A stretch of 64,000 bases of DNA from Janthinobacterium sp. UMAB-56. GTDB lineage: Bacteria > Pseudomonadota > Gammaproteobacteria > Burkholderiales > Burkholderiaceae_D. How positions within the stretch are numbered: the stretch's first letter is position 1; each line of letters starts with the position of its first letter. The stretch covers positions 19,031 through 83,030 of the forward strand of contig NZ_LT607671.1 of the NCBI RefSeq assembly GCF_900095265.1, read 5' to 3'. Under the pieces are notes generated by a model. That model was not told the origin of the DNA. It was given only the letters and a program-made list of their open reading frames with translations, and ran no database searches. The translations under genes and the position numbers were made by a program. Positions 17,352-26,277 of the stretch are shown here, one piece after another.

Positions 17352-19058
17352 TTAAAACTCTTCCCATTCGCTCTCTGCAGCGGCATTGCTGCGGCGCGCC
17401 GGTGCGGCGGCCACGGCCTGGCGCACGGGTGCCTTGCGGGCCACGGGGCGTGCGATGGCTGGCGCTGCCGGCGTCGCGCGCACAGGCGTCAGCTTGGGTG
17501 TGCTGGTGACTTGGTTGCCCGTCTTGAAGAAACCCACCACGTGCGCCAGTTCGCCCGCCTGTTCCTGCATGCTTTGCGAAGCCGCCGCCGCTTCTTCCAC
17601 CAGGGCTGCGTTTTGTTGCGTCACTTCATCCATCTGTGCAATGGCCATGTTGATCTGCTCGATGCCGATGGTTTGCTCGTGCGTGGCGGAGGTGATTTCG
17701 CCCATGATGTCGGTCACGCGCACGATGCTGTCGACGATGTCGCCCATGGTCTGGCCCGCTTCATTGACGAGGCGCGAACCCGTGTCTACGTTGGCGACGG
17801 AAGCGGCGATCAGTTCCTTGATTTCCTTGGCTGCCGAAGCCGAGCGGTGCGCCAGGTTGCGCACCTCGGTGGCCACGACAGCGAAGCCGCGGCCCTGTTC
17901 GCCCGCGCGCGCCGCTTCCACGGCCGCGTTCAATGCCAGGATGTTGGTCTGGAAAGCGATGCCGTCGATGACGCCGATGATGTCGACGATCTTCTTCGAC
18001 GACGCGTTGATGGTGCCCATGGTGTCGACCACTTGCGAGACGATGCTGCCGCCGCGCACGGCCACTTCGGACGCGCTTTTTGCCAGCTGGTTCGCCTGGC
18101 GCGCATTGTCCGCGTTCTGCTTCACGGTCGAGGTCAGCTCTTCCATGGCCGACGCCGTCTCTTCCAGCGAACTGGCCTGCTCTTCCGTGCGTGCTGACAG
18201 GTCGAGGTTGCCGGCGGCAATTTCGCTCGATGCCGTGGAGATCGCATCCGTGCCGTGGCGCACTTGCGCCACCACGCCCAGCAGGCTGGTGTTCATGGCT
18301 TTCAGTGCGCCCAGCAGGCGCCCCGTTTCATCGCTGGAATTGACGACGATGTGCGACGACAGGTCGCCAGAGGCCACGGTTTCCGCCACGCTGACTGCCG
18401 CATTGATGGGGAGGGTGATCGAGCGCGTGATGATCCAGGCAACGAAGGCACCCAGCAGCACGGCCACGCTGCCCAGCGCTATCATGGAGGCGCGCGCGCT
18501 GGCGCTCAGCGATTCGGCCTCTGTTGCCGCCTGCGCCGCCTGCTGCGCTTCATAGGCGAGCAGGCTGTCGAGCGCGCCCAGCACGCGCTTCAGGCTCGGT
18601 GCCGCCTGCTGCGTCAAAAAGGCGATCGCTTCTTCGGTCTGGCCCGCATTGCGCAACTCGATGACCTTGTTGTTCAGCGGCGCGCCCGATTTCAGGGCGG
18701 CGTCCAGTTCGGCCATCAGGGCCGTTTCCTTGTCCGTCGAGATTTTCTTTTGCAAGGTTTCCTTGGCGGCGCCGTATTTCTTGCGCGATTCGCCGATTTT
18801 CGCCAGTTCCGCCTGCACCAGCGCTTCCGTCGGCGCCACCACCACGCTGGTGATCGCCAGGGTGATGTTGCGCACGTTGTCGCTCATGGTGTTGGCCGCC
18901 GCCATCTTGACGTTCTTGTCGGTGACGATGTCATGCGTGCGTGCGCTCAGTTGCCCCATGGAGTACAGGCCGACGAGCAAGACGGCCACCAGCAGGCCGA
19001 GAACGACAGCAAACCCGATCCCGAGCCGGGTGCCGATTTTGAATTGTGTGAGTGACAT
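17352..19058 (-). CDS. methyl-accepting chemotaxis protein, 4HB (TarH) sensor
   Basis: 568 residues. First membrane helix near 10-32 ([19 protein letters not shown]), helical four-helix-bundle sensor to about 190, second membrane helix about 190-212, HAMP, then the signalling domain with the standard tip [20 protein letters not shown]. It ends in SEWEEF, an xWxxF-type tail that docks CheR/CheB methylation enzymes. A Pro/Ala/Arg-rich linker of about 50 residues connects the tail. Convergent with the S9 peptidase gene six bases away. Ligand unknown. Confidence 0.95.
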   Translation of the reverse strand: MSLTQFKIGTRLGIGFAVVLGLLVAVLLVGLYSMGQLSARTHDIVTDKNVKMAAANTMSDNVRNITLAITSVVVAPTEALVQAELAKIGESRKKYGAAKETLQKKISTDKETALMAELDAALKSGAPLNNKVIELRNAGQTEEAIAFLTQQAAPSLKRVLGALDSLLAYEAQQAAQAATEAESLSASARASMIALGSVAVLLGAFVAWIITRSITLPINAAVSVAETVASGDLSSHIVVNSSDETGRLLGALKAMNTSLLGVVAQVRHGTDAISTASSEIAAGNLDLSARTEEQASSLEETASAMEELTSTVKQNADNARQANQLAKSASEVAVRGGSIVSQVVDTMGTINASSKKIVDIIGVIDGIAFQTNILALNAAVEAARAGEQGRGFAVVATEVRNLAHRSASAAKEIKELIAASVANVDTGSRLVNEAGQTMGDIVDSIVRVTDIMGEITSATHEQTIGIEQINMAIAQMDEVTQQNAALVEEAAAASQSMQEQAGELAHVVGFFKTGNQVTSTPKLTPVRATPAAPAIARPVARKAPVRQAVAAAPARRSNAAAESEWEEF

Positions 19059-19302
19059 GATTGCTTTCGTGTTGCGGAAGTGAGGGAAAACGTCGACAGG
19101 CCGGGTCTACGGGTTTATACGTATGGGCGGCGAGTCTGTAATTGTTCCTCAAAAATCCGCACTGCAATACAAAAACTTGTATCAAGTCCGAGAAAAGTTT
19201 TAAAAATGGTAGTAAATTAAATAAGTTGTCGTGTGGAAACAACGTGCGCGACGCTGGATGGGCGCGCAGTTCTCCGGAAATACCTGGATGGCCAGGAAAT
19301 CG
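19059..19302. other. AT-rich promoter region upstream of the chemoreceptor
   Basis: This 244 bp gap is much richer in A and T than its surroundings, especially 19140-19225. It contains an inverted repeat AAAACTT (19172-19178) / AAGTTTT (19195-19201). I looked for a sigma-28 (flagellar) promoter for the leftward chemoreceptor gene and did not find a convincing one. Confidence 0.4.
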
Positions 19303-19479
19303 ATGAAAGCGCTAGGTTTAACGAGATTTTTGCCCGATACGCCGCGCGAGGCGCCGATGGCGCAGGGACGTCAGCTGGCCGTGCTGCTGGGGACGGTGGC
19401 GCTGGCATTGATCGCGCTGAAAGCGTGGCTGCACCGCCTGCCCTCAGTCGGCAATATGGTTGGGAATGCGAAACAGTAA
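19303..19479 (+). CDS. small single-pass membrane protein
   Basis: 58 residues. The ATG at 19303 is preceded by CAGGAAA at a good distance, which favours it over the in-frame codon at 19231. One clear membrane helix is visible (QLAVLLGTVALALIALKAWL, residues about 23-42), with a short polar N-terminus containing PDTPREAP and a basic end. No family recognised. The last 36 bases overlap the 3' end of the convergent dinB-like gene. A chance frame cannot be excluded. Confidence 0.5.
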   Translation: MKALGLTRFLPDTPREAPMAQGRQLAVLLGTVALALIALKAWLHRLPSVGNMVGNAKQ

Positions 19480-19989
19480 ATCCGTGTCGCCGATGTCCAC
19501 GCCCGCTTGCGAAAGCAGAGTGCCGGCCTGGCCCCGGTGGTGCGTCTGGTGGTTAAAGAAATGCATGAGCAGGCTGAAAAACTCGCGCCGGTTCGGTCCC
19601 TTGCTGTTGCGGTAGTCGAGCAGGTGGTCCAGGTCTTCTTCGCGGATGGAGGCGGCCCAGTCCACAATGGTCTGGTCCAGCCACAGCCGGTGCGCGTGCA
19701 TGGCGGCAAAATCGTCGGCGGCGAACAGCGGCTGCGTGAGCGAGGTGGGTGGCGTGATGGCGCGGATGGGGTCGAGCAGGGGAAAGCCGGCCGGGTGCCT
19801 GGCGTAGCGCTGCAGCCACAAGGTGTCGCCCACCATCACGTGGTTCAAGGTGGCCAGCAGGGAGCCGAAAAAGGCGCCCCGCTCGCGCTGCAGTTCGCCG
19901 GGCGGCAGGCCGGCCGCGGCCGCGTAGACCTTGGCATTCATCCACTGGTTGTAATCAGCCATCAGGCAAAGGTGGGCACAACGACTCAT
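19444..19989 (-). CDS. DinB family protein (putative metal-dependent enzyme)
   Basis: 181 residues. DinB/YfiT-type four-helix bundle with the three-His metal site: His in LLATLNHVMVGDTLW, and the pair in LLMHFFNHQTHHRGQAGTLL. The start MADYNQWMNAKVY is typical; GGAGGAATCACC precedes the ATG at 19989, which adds nine residues before it. Members include thiol S-transferases, but the substrate here is unknown. It lies 31 bp downstream of marC and in the same direction. Confidence 0.88.
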   Translation of the reverse strand: MSRCAHLCLMADYNQWMNAKVYAAAAGLPPGELQRERGAFFGSLLATLNHVMVGDTLWLQRYARHPAGFPLLDPIRAITPPTSLTQPLFAADDFAAMHAHRLWLDQTIVDWAASIREEDLDHLLDYRNSKGPNRREFFSLLMHFFNHQTHHRGQAGTLLSQAGVDIGDTDLLFRIPNHIAD

Positions 19990-20020
19990 GGTGATTCCTC
20001 CAGGGTGTGAATGTTGTCTG

Positions 20021-20620
20021 TCAGACGGATTTCAAAAATGCGCGTATGCCGGCCAGCAGCATTTCAATGGCCATGGCCGTCAAAATCAAGCCCATCAGGC
20101 GCTCGAACGCCGTCATGACTCTCGGACCCAGCGCGCGCTGCAAGCGTTCGGCGCACAGGAAGACGGCCAGCCAGACGACGGCCACGGCCGTCAGCCCCGC
20201 CACGTGGGCGATGACGTCGTTCATTTCATGCGAGGAAAACAGCAGCACGGTCGCCAGGGCCGACGGGCCGGCCAGCGCTGGGATGGCCAGCGGCACGATG
20301 AACGGCTCGCCCCCCATTTCATGGTCGCTATTGCCCGCGTTGGGCTGTGGAAACACCATGCGCATGGCGATCAGGAACAAAATCACGCCGCCGCCGATGC
20401 GCAGGGCCACTTCCGACAATTGCAAGGCGTTCAGGAAATGGCGACCGAAGAACATAAACAGCAGCAAGATGCCGAAGGCGATCATGCATTCGCGCACGAC
20501 GACTTTCCAGCGCCGCTCGACCGGTACCCGTTTCAGGGCATTGACGAACAGGGAAACGTTGCCGAACGGGTCGGTGACGAGCAAGAGCAGGATAAAAGTC
20601 TGGAAGAAATTCTGTGTCAT
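20021..20620 (-). CDS. MarC family integral membrane protein
   Basis: 199 residues, the normal family length, with six hydrophobic helices. Hallmarks are LLLVTDPFGNVSLFV at the first helix and IPLAIPALAGPSALATVLL written here as PLAIPALAGPSALATVLL in the middle. MarC-type proteins (E. coli MarC, YhgN) have no proven transport role despite the historical link to antibiotic resistance. The gene may be co-transcribed with the dinB-like gene downstream. Confidence 0.9.
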   Translation of the reverse strand: MTQNFFQTFILLLLVTDPFGNVSLFVNALKRVPVERRWKVVVRECMIAFGILLLFMFFGRHFLNALQLSEVALRIGGGVILFLIAMRMVFPQPNAGNSDHEMGGEPFIVPLAIPALAGPSALATVLLFSSHEMNDVIAHVAGLTAVAVVWLAVFLCAERLQRALGPRVMTAFERLMGLILTAMAIEMLLAGIRAFLKSV

Positions 20621-20738
20621 GGTGGTGTGAAAAAGAGGTCAACAACGCTGCCAGGATGGGCGCGGTGCGATAAGGCTTGCGATGATAACAAGAGCGGCGG
20701 CGATCGCCCATGATTATTGATGCATAGCAGCATTTTTT

Positions 20739-21560
20739 TTATGCGGCGATGACTTTTGCCTGGTAAAACGCGGTGGGCGTGGTGCCGAAATGTTTCTTGA
20801 ACATGGCAGTGAAGGCACTCTGGCTGGTGTAGCCATTCTCCATGGCCACGTCGATGACCTTGCTGCCGTGCGCCAATTGTTCCAGCGCCCGCAGCAAACG
20901 CGCCTGCTGGCGCCACTGGCCAAAGCGCATGCCCGTCTGTTTCTGAAACAAGCGATGCAGGCTGCGCTCGGTGATCGCCAGCGCCTGCGCCCAGTGCGCC
21001 ACCGTCTGCTGTTCGCCCGGTTGCGCCATCAGCCGCGCGCAGATGCCGCGCAGGCGCGCATCGACGGGCAAGGGCAAATACAGGGGCAGCACGGGCAGGC
21101 TATCGAGCTCATGCAACAGCAATTGCAGCAGATGCCAGTCGCGGCTGCCTTCCGTGAAATCGGGCGCGATGTCGACAGCCGCCACGATCAATTGCCGCAG
21201 CAGGGGGCTGATGTCGAGCACGCAACTGTGGCGCGGCAGCAGTGGCGAGCTGGCACAGTCGATGAAGACGGTGCGCATCTTGACGGCGCCGCTCATGCGT
21301 ACCTGGTGCGCGATGCCGGGCTGCAGCCACACGCCGCGCGTGGGCGGCACCACCCAGCGCCCGCCCTGCGCCTCGATGGTCATCACGCCTTCGATGGCGT
21401 ACAGCAACTGCGCATGCGTGTGGCGGTGCACGGAAATCACGTGGCCATGCGCATAGTCGACGGCCAGCGCCATGGCGCGCGCCGTGACGGGCAGCAGTTC
21501 CTGAAAGGCGGGGGAGGTGCAATCCATGAGGAAGGTCAGTTTTGCGATAGGTACGGACAT
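20739..21560 (-). CDS. AraC family transcriptional regulator, cupin sensor
   Basis: 273 residues from the ATG at 21560. Residues about 30-110 are a cupin (VISVHRHTHAQLLYAIEG, GVWLQPGIAHQVRM); residues 175-270 are the double helix-turn-helix of AraC proteins (WAQALAITERSLHRLFQKQT and VAMENGYTSQSAFTAMFKKH, ending GTTPTAFYQ). It is divergent from an EamA permease gene, with 67 bp between the starts, a classic arrangement for a regulator and its exporter target. The effector is unknown. Confidence 0.92.
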   Translation of the reverse strand: MSVPIAKLTFLMDCTSPAFQELLPVTARAMALAVDYAHGHVISVHRHTHAQLLYAIEGVMTIEAQGGRWVVPPTRGVWLQPGIAHQVRMSGAVKMRTVFIDCASSPLLPRHSCVLDISPLLRQLIVAAVDIAPDFTEGSRDWHLLQLLLHELDSLPVLPLYLPLPVDARLRGICARLMAQPGEQQTVAHWAQALAITERSLHRLFQKQTGMRFGQWRQQARLLRALEQLAHGSKVIDVAMENGYTSQSAFTAMFKKHFGTTPTAFYQAKVIAA

Positions 21561-21627
21561 CTTAGCGCGAGAAGGCGCGGCGCGCCTGCGGCATGATGGT
21601 TTCCCGTCACTATTCCTGGAGCTACAC

Positions 21628-22542
21628 ATGCCTGTGCGTGCCTATCTGTACCCGTTTCTGGCCATGCTGTTGTGGGCTGGCAACGTCATCGTGTCCAAGC
21701 TGGCTGCGTCCAGCATCGCCCCCACGGCCATCACCTTTTACCGCCTGGTGCTGGTCTTGCTGGTGATGACGCCGTTTATCGCCCGCCCCCTGTGGCGCAA
21801 CCGCGCCGCCATCCGACGCCAGTGGTGGCAGCTGGCCCTGTGCGGCGTGATGTCGATGGCCCTGTTCCAGAGCCTGTCCTACCGCGCCGCCGAATCGACG
21901 ACGGCCACCAACATGGCCATCGTCACGGCGCTGGCGCCGCTGATGACGGCCCTGCTCAGCGTCTTGCTGCTGGGCGAGCGTCTGACGCTCGGCATGGCGG
22001 CAGGCGGCGTGCTGTCGTTTGGCGGCTTGCTGTACCTGGTCGGACGCGGCGACGTGCTGGCCTTGCTGCAGCAGGGCGTGCATGCGGGCGATGCGCTGAT
22101 GCTGCTGGCCTGCCTGAGCTTTGCTCTGTATGGCGTGCTGCTGCGTCGCTGGCGTGTATCGATTCCCGCTTGGCAAGCCATTTATTGCCAGGCGCTGGCG
22201 GCCCTGGCGTGCATGTTGCCGCTGTTCCTGCTGCTGCCGCCCGGCAGCGCCAGGCTGGACGCCACCACCTTGCCCCTGATCGGCTATGCGGGCATCGGCT
22301 CGTCCATCGTGCTGTCCTACCTGTGGATCGAAGGCGTGAAATTGCTGGGGCCGAACCGCTGCAGCATCTACGTCAACCTGTTGCCTTTGCTGACGGCCTT
22401 GCTGGCCATCGTCTGGCTGCACGAAAGCATGCATATTTATCACCTGGTCGGCGGCGGTATTTCGCTGCTGGGCGTGTTGCTGGCGCAGACGGTGCAGCGG
22501 CCCCTGTGGCGCCAGCGTCCTGGAGTGTCGGGACTTGCCTGA
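21628..22542 (+). CDS. EamA/DMT family permease, full length
   Basis: 304 residues with about ten membrane helices and two EamA repeats. The first repeat starts LYPFLAMLLWAGNVIVSKLA and includes [19 protein letters not shown]; the second ends NLLPLLTALLAIVWLHES. TGGAG precedes the ATG at 21628, so upstream in-frame codons were not used. Members export or import metabolites and amino acids; the substrate is probably tied to the divergent AraC regulator. Confidence 0.9.
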   Translation: MPVRAYLYPFLAMLLWAGNVIVSKLAASSIAPTAITFYRLVLVLLVMTPFIARPLWRNRAAIRRQWWQLALCGVMSMALFQSLSYRAAESTTATNMAIVTALAPLMTALLSVLLLGERLTLGMAAGGVLSFGGLLYLVGRGDVLALLQQGVHAGDALMLLACLSFALYGVLLRRWRVSIPAWQAIYCQALAALACMLPLFLLLPPGSARLDATTLPLIGYAGIGSSIVLSYLWIEGVKLLGPNRCSIYVNLLPLLTALLAIVWLHESMHIYHLVGGGISLLGVLLAQTVQRPLWRQRPGVSGLA

Positions 22543-22582
22543 ACGACCATGCATAATGGCGTTTTTCGGCAGTGGAGTTGAC

Positions 22583-24205
22583 ATGCGGCAAATATTTTGG
22601 ACGAGCGCGATGGCGGCGCTGCTGGCGCTGGGCGCCCTGGCGCCGGCACAGGCAGCTTCCCGTTTCTACGAAGGCGCCCCCATGGCCTATGCCAGCGCCG
22701 TCGAGCGTCGCGACGGTGGCGTGGTGCTGGCCTTCCTGCGGGAAAATGGCGAGGTCAACGGCTACTATTGCCAGTGCAATCAAGGCAGCGAGAAACGCAT
22801 GAACCTGGACAAGTATGGCAAGGCCAGCATCGAGGCCGTGTTCCAGCTTGACCTCGACAGCGAAGGCGAGACCACCCTGGTGCTCAGCCGCAGTGGCGGG
22901 CGCAGTGACAACCCCTTTGGCTTGCATGCCTACCGCTACCAGCGCGACGGCGGCAGAATGGTCAAGGTGGCCGCCTTGCAGCCCACGCTGGACGCCATCG
23001 TACACGGCGCCAAGGTCATGGACGAGGCCCAGGTGCGCGCGGCGCTGGCCCGTTTGCAGCTGATCGACTACAGCATCGCTTACGCGCCCACGGGCGTGGC
23101 CGAGTTCGATGCCATCGAGCATGGCCATGGCAGCCTGGTCGGCTATTTCAATATCGACGGTGAATTACTGCCGGGTAAACCGGCGGAAGCGCCGGCGTTT
23201 GCCTATAAAAAAACCTTCCAGGAAAAGGATGGCCATTATCTGACCGTCACGTATCTGCTGGGCAAGGGCTGGGAACGGGGCCACGCGCCCAGTTACCACG
23301 TCAAGTGGATCACCTGGGAAACGCAGCCGCAACGCTTTGCCGCCACCCAGGATGGCGTATTCATCGAATACGAGGTGAATTGCTGCGTGGGCAGTGTGTT
23401 TGCCCGTGGCCAGTATGCGCTGGGCAAGCGCACCGGCGTATGGCACTTCGAAGAGCCGTACACCATCCGCTGGTCTGGCGCCTATGTCGATGACAGGGCC
23501 GAGGGGCCATGGACGTATGAAAGCGGCGACGAAACCACCACGGGCATGATGCAGCGGGGTCAGCGCACGGGCCGTTGGGAAGTCAGCCCGGGCGTGGCCG
23601 AATGGCGCGCAGCGGACATGCACAGCTTCACTGGGTACGACCATTTTGTGAAAGACCGCCTGGACGGTCCCAGCGAGCGCCGTATCGATGGCGTGGTGCA
23701 ATGGCAGGGCAACTATGTGCATGGCAAGAAGCAGGGCCAGTGGGTCGAACCTGGCGGTGGCGGCAACTACGTCGATGATGTGAAACAGGGGCCGTGGAAG
23801 AAGGCGACGGCGGACGGCGGCTGGCAGGTGTTGACCATGCTCAATGGTGAACCGGAAGGCAAACTGGAACAGTATGCGGCCGATGGCCAACTGCTGCTGG
23901 TCGAACATTACCGACTGGGTGTGCTTGAGGGCACGATGGAAAGTTTTTATCCGGATGGCAAGCGACGTTACCAGGGCTCGTTTGCCGACGGCAAGCGCGA
24001 TGGTGCGGAAACCCTGTTTTATCCCGATGGTGAACTGCCGCAATTTCACCGCAACTGGAACAAGGGCGTGCTGCACGGCGTCAGCATCGAGAATTTCAAG
24101 AACGGCATACCGCGCCATATCGGCGCCTACAACATGGGCAAGGAGGTGGGGCGCCACCAGTACTTTCGCAGCGACGGCCAGTTAATCGAAGAAACCGTGT
24201 ATTAA
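22583..24205 (+). CDS. secreted MORN/YwqK-like repeat protein
   Basis: 540 residues. A Sec signal peptide (start MRQIFWTSAMAALLALGALA, cleavage after AQA) follows GGAG and an ATG at 22583. The second half, from about residue 270, is made of repeats of roughly 20-25 residues built round G-x-W and DGxxxxxGxxxxGKxxG (for example GSFADGKRDGAETLFYPDG, ENFKNGIPRHIGAYNMGKEV). This is the MORN-2 / YwqK pattern, in some genomes annotated as an antitoxin-like protein although a toxin is not evident here. The first half is not recognised; it has two vicinal Cys pairs (YYCQCNQG, NCCVG). Exported, function unknown. Confidence 0.75.
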   Translation: MRQIFWTSAMAALLALGALAPAQAASRFYEGAPMAYASAVERRDGGVVLAFLRENGEVNGYYCQCNQGSEKRMNLDKYGKASIEAVFQLDLDSEGETTLVLSRSGGRSDNPFGLHAYRYQRDGGRMVKVAALQPTLDAIVHGAKVMDEAQVRAALARLQLIDYSIAYAPTGVAEFDAIEHGHGSLVGYFNIDGELLPGKPAEAPAFAYKKTFQEKDGHYLTVTYLLGKGWERGHAPSYHVKWITWETQPQRFAATQDGVFIEYEVNCCVGSVFARGQYALGKRTGVWHFEEPYTIRWSGAYVDDRAEGPWTYESGDETTTGMMQRGQRTGRWEVSPGVAEWRAADMHSFTGYDHFVKDRLDGPSERRIDGVVQWQGNYVHGKKQGQWVEPGGGGNYVDDVKQGPWKKATADGGWQVLTMLNGEPEGKLEQYAADGQLLLVEHYRLGVLEGTMESFYPDGKRRYQGSFADGKRDGAETLFYPDGELPQFHRNWNKGVLHGVSIENFKNGIPRHIGAYNMGKEVGRHQYFRSDGQLIEETVY

Positions 24206-24542
24206 CATATCTGGCATTCCGGCGCGACCGCGCACGATAGCGGAATGCCAGTTCTGCGCAAAAAACATCATCCACTTGTTACAAAGCGTGAAAATCCCAG
24301 CTGAATGTTGCTACAGGTAATCTTTCCCTGTATCTTGCAATCAGGAAATTAAAAGTACGGAAAACCTCAACCCTGTTGATCTGTATTGCACTCCTGACGA
24401 TATGCGCGGGCCGCCTTCCCCCCTGCCGCCGCACACGCCGTATCGATCTGTCCTGAACAATTCACGTGACCCGCCCATCGGCGCTTGCAGCTATCCCATT
24501 TGGTTGGCGCAGGCATGGTTGCGCCCTTACCAAGGAAACTGC
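24206..24542. other. 337 bp gap with a strong hairpin
   Basis: Six bases after the MORN-like gene is a perfect 11-base inverted repeat, CTGGCATTCCG (24211-24221) and CGGAATGCCAG (24241-24251), with a GCGC/GCGC nested pairing in the 19-base loop. It lacks a T-run, so it is terminator-like rather than a textbook terminator. A smaller repeat TACAGG/CCTGTA lies at 24312-24332. The rest is presumed promoter region for the downstream chemoreceptor; I see no gene. Confidence 0.5.
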
Positions 24543-26276
24543 ATGCTGTCGAATATAACAATAAAAATGCGCCTGATTGCCACCATGAGTGTGCTGGGCT
24601 TGCTGATCGCCGTGCTGGGCATCATGAGTATCATCAGCCTGAAATCGGCCAACAACACCCTCAACGAGGTCTACAGCAATCAGCTGGCATCGACCCAAGC
24701 CATCGGCGAAGCGCAAATTTCCCTGGGCCGTGCCCGGTTCACGATGGACCGCGTGATGGTGCACCCCGATGCCGCCGAAGCCAAAGAGACGCTGGCGCGC
24801 GCCGGCCAGTTTATCGAGTCTTCGAACAAGGCCTGGAAGGTGTATCTGGCCTTGCCGCAGGGCGCGGAAGAAAAACGCCTGTCCGACGACATGGACAAGA
24901 AGCGCAGCGACTACATCAACAATGGCTTGTTAATTATGAGCAAGGCGTTGTTCGAGGGTAACATCGCGCAGGCGGACGGCTTCATGATGAAGGGCCTGAC
25001 CCCTCTGTACCGCACGCTGGACCAGGCAGCCGAAACATTGACGCAGTTCCAGGTGAGCGGTGCCGCCAAGATGTACGCCGATAGCCAGGCCAGCTACCAC
25101 ACGCAAGTGACCATGGCCATCGGCGGCATGCTGGTGGGCGCCTTGCTGACCATTATTTCCAGCATCTTGCTGCTGCGCGCCATCTTTGGCCCGCTGGACC
25201 AGGCCCTGCGCCATTTCGGCGCTATTTCGGACGGCAACCTGGCCAATGACATTGTCATCACGCGCCACGATGAGATGGGTGCCTTGCTGACGGGCTTGCA
25301 GAAAATGCAGGAACGCCTGTCGACCACCGTGCGCGGCGTGCGCGACGGCAGCGGCGCCATCGCCACGGCCAGCAATGAAATCGCCTCGGGCAACCTGGAC
25401 TTGTCCAGCCGCACGGAGCAGCAAGCGTCGAGCCTGGAAGAAACCGCCTCGTCGCTGGAAGAACTGACCTCGACCGTCAAGCAGAATTCGGACAATGCGC
25501 GCCAGGCGAACCAGCTGGCCGTCTCTGCCTCGGACGTGGCCGTCAAGGGTGGCGCGCTGGTGGCACAAGTGGTCGATACCATGGGTACCATCAGTGAATC
25601 GTCGAAAAAGATCGCCGACATCATCGGCGTGATCGACGGTATCGCCTTCCAGACGAACATCCTGGCCCTGAACGCGGCCGTGGAAGCGGCGCGCGCCGGC
25701 GAGCAGGGCCGTGGCTTTGCCGTCGTCGCCACGGAAGTGCGCAACCTGGCGCACCGCTCGGCCAGCGCCGCCAAGGATATCAAGACACTCATCGAAGCAT
25801 CGGTGCAGAACGTGGGCGCCGGCAGTGCGCTGGTCAGCCAGACGGGCACGACGATGGACGAGATCGTGGCCAGCATTCGCCGCGTGACGGACATCATGGG
25901 AGAAATCAGCGCCGCCGGCCGCGAGCAGGAACTGGGCATCGGCCAGATCAATCAAGCCGTGGCGGAAATGGACACTGTGACGCAACAGAATGCGGCGCTG
26001 GTGGAAGAAGCGGCGGCCGCCTCGGAAGCGATGCAGGAGCAGGCAGCGGCGCTGGCCGAGATGGTCAGCATTTTCAAGCTCGACGCCAACCATAGCGGCC
26101 CGGCAGCGGCCAAGCCCGCCTTGCGCAAGCCTGTCGTGGCCGCCACCAGCACGGCCTTGAAACGTCCGGCCCTGCGCCTGGCGCCGTCCCGCGCTGCGGC
26201 AGCACCTGTCGCCGCCGCAAAACCGCGTCCGGCCAAGCCCGCCGCAGATAACAGCGGCGAGTGGGAAGAGTTTTAA
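24543..26276 (+). CDS. methyl-accepting chemotaxis protein, 4HB (TarH) sensor
   Basis: 577 residues. AAGGAA lies six bases before the ATG at 24543. First membrane helix about residues 10-32, four-helix-bundle periplasmic sensor to about 190 (SNQLASTQAIGEAQISLGRA), second membrane helix about 192-215, HAMP, then the signalling domain with tip [20 protein letters not shown]. It ends GEWEEF, a CheR/CheB docking tail, after a Pro/Ala/Lys linker. Sensor sequence is clearly different from the receptor at 17352, so the ligands probably differ. One base separates its stop from the convergent permease gene. Confidence 0.95.
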   Translation: MLSNITIKMRLIATMSVLGLLIAVLGIMSIISLKSANNTLNEVYSNQLASTQAIGEAQISLGRARFTMDRVMVHPDAAEAKETLARAGQFIESSNKAWKVYLALPQGAEEKRLSDDMDKKRSDYINNGLLIMSKALFEGNIAQADGFMMKGLTPLYRTLDQAAETLTQFQVSGAAKMYADSQASYHTQVTMAIGGMLVGALLTIISSILLLRAIFGPLDQALRHFGAISDGNLANDIVITRHDEMGALLTGLQKMQERLSTTVRGVRDGSGAIATASNEIASGNLDLSSRTEQQASSLEETASSLEELTSTVKQNSDNARQANQLAVSASDVAVKGGALVAQVVDTMGTISESSKKIADIIGVIDGIAFQTNILALNAAVEAARAGEQGRGFAVVATEVRNLAHRSASAAKDIKTLIEASVQNVGAGSALVSQTGTTMDEIVASIRRVTDIMGEISAAGREQELGIGQINQAVAEMDTVTQQNAALVEEAAAASEAMQEQAAALAEMVSIFKLDANHSGPAAAKPALRKPVVAATSTALKRPALRLAPSRAAAAPVAAAKPRPAKPAADNSGEWEEF

Positions 26277-26277
26277 A

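Noticed and set aside
24402..24542. N-terminal extension of the chemoreceptor at 24543
   Set aside because: The extension is Pro/Arg-rich and untypical, while the ATG at 24543 has AAGGAA and starts directly before the membrane helix.
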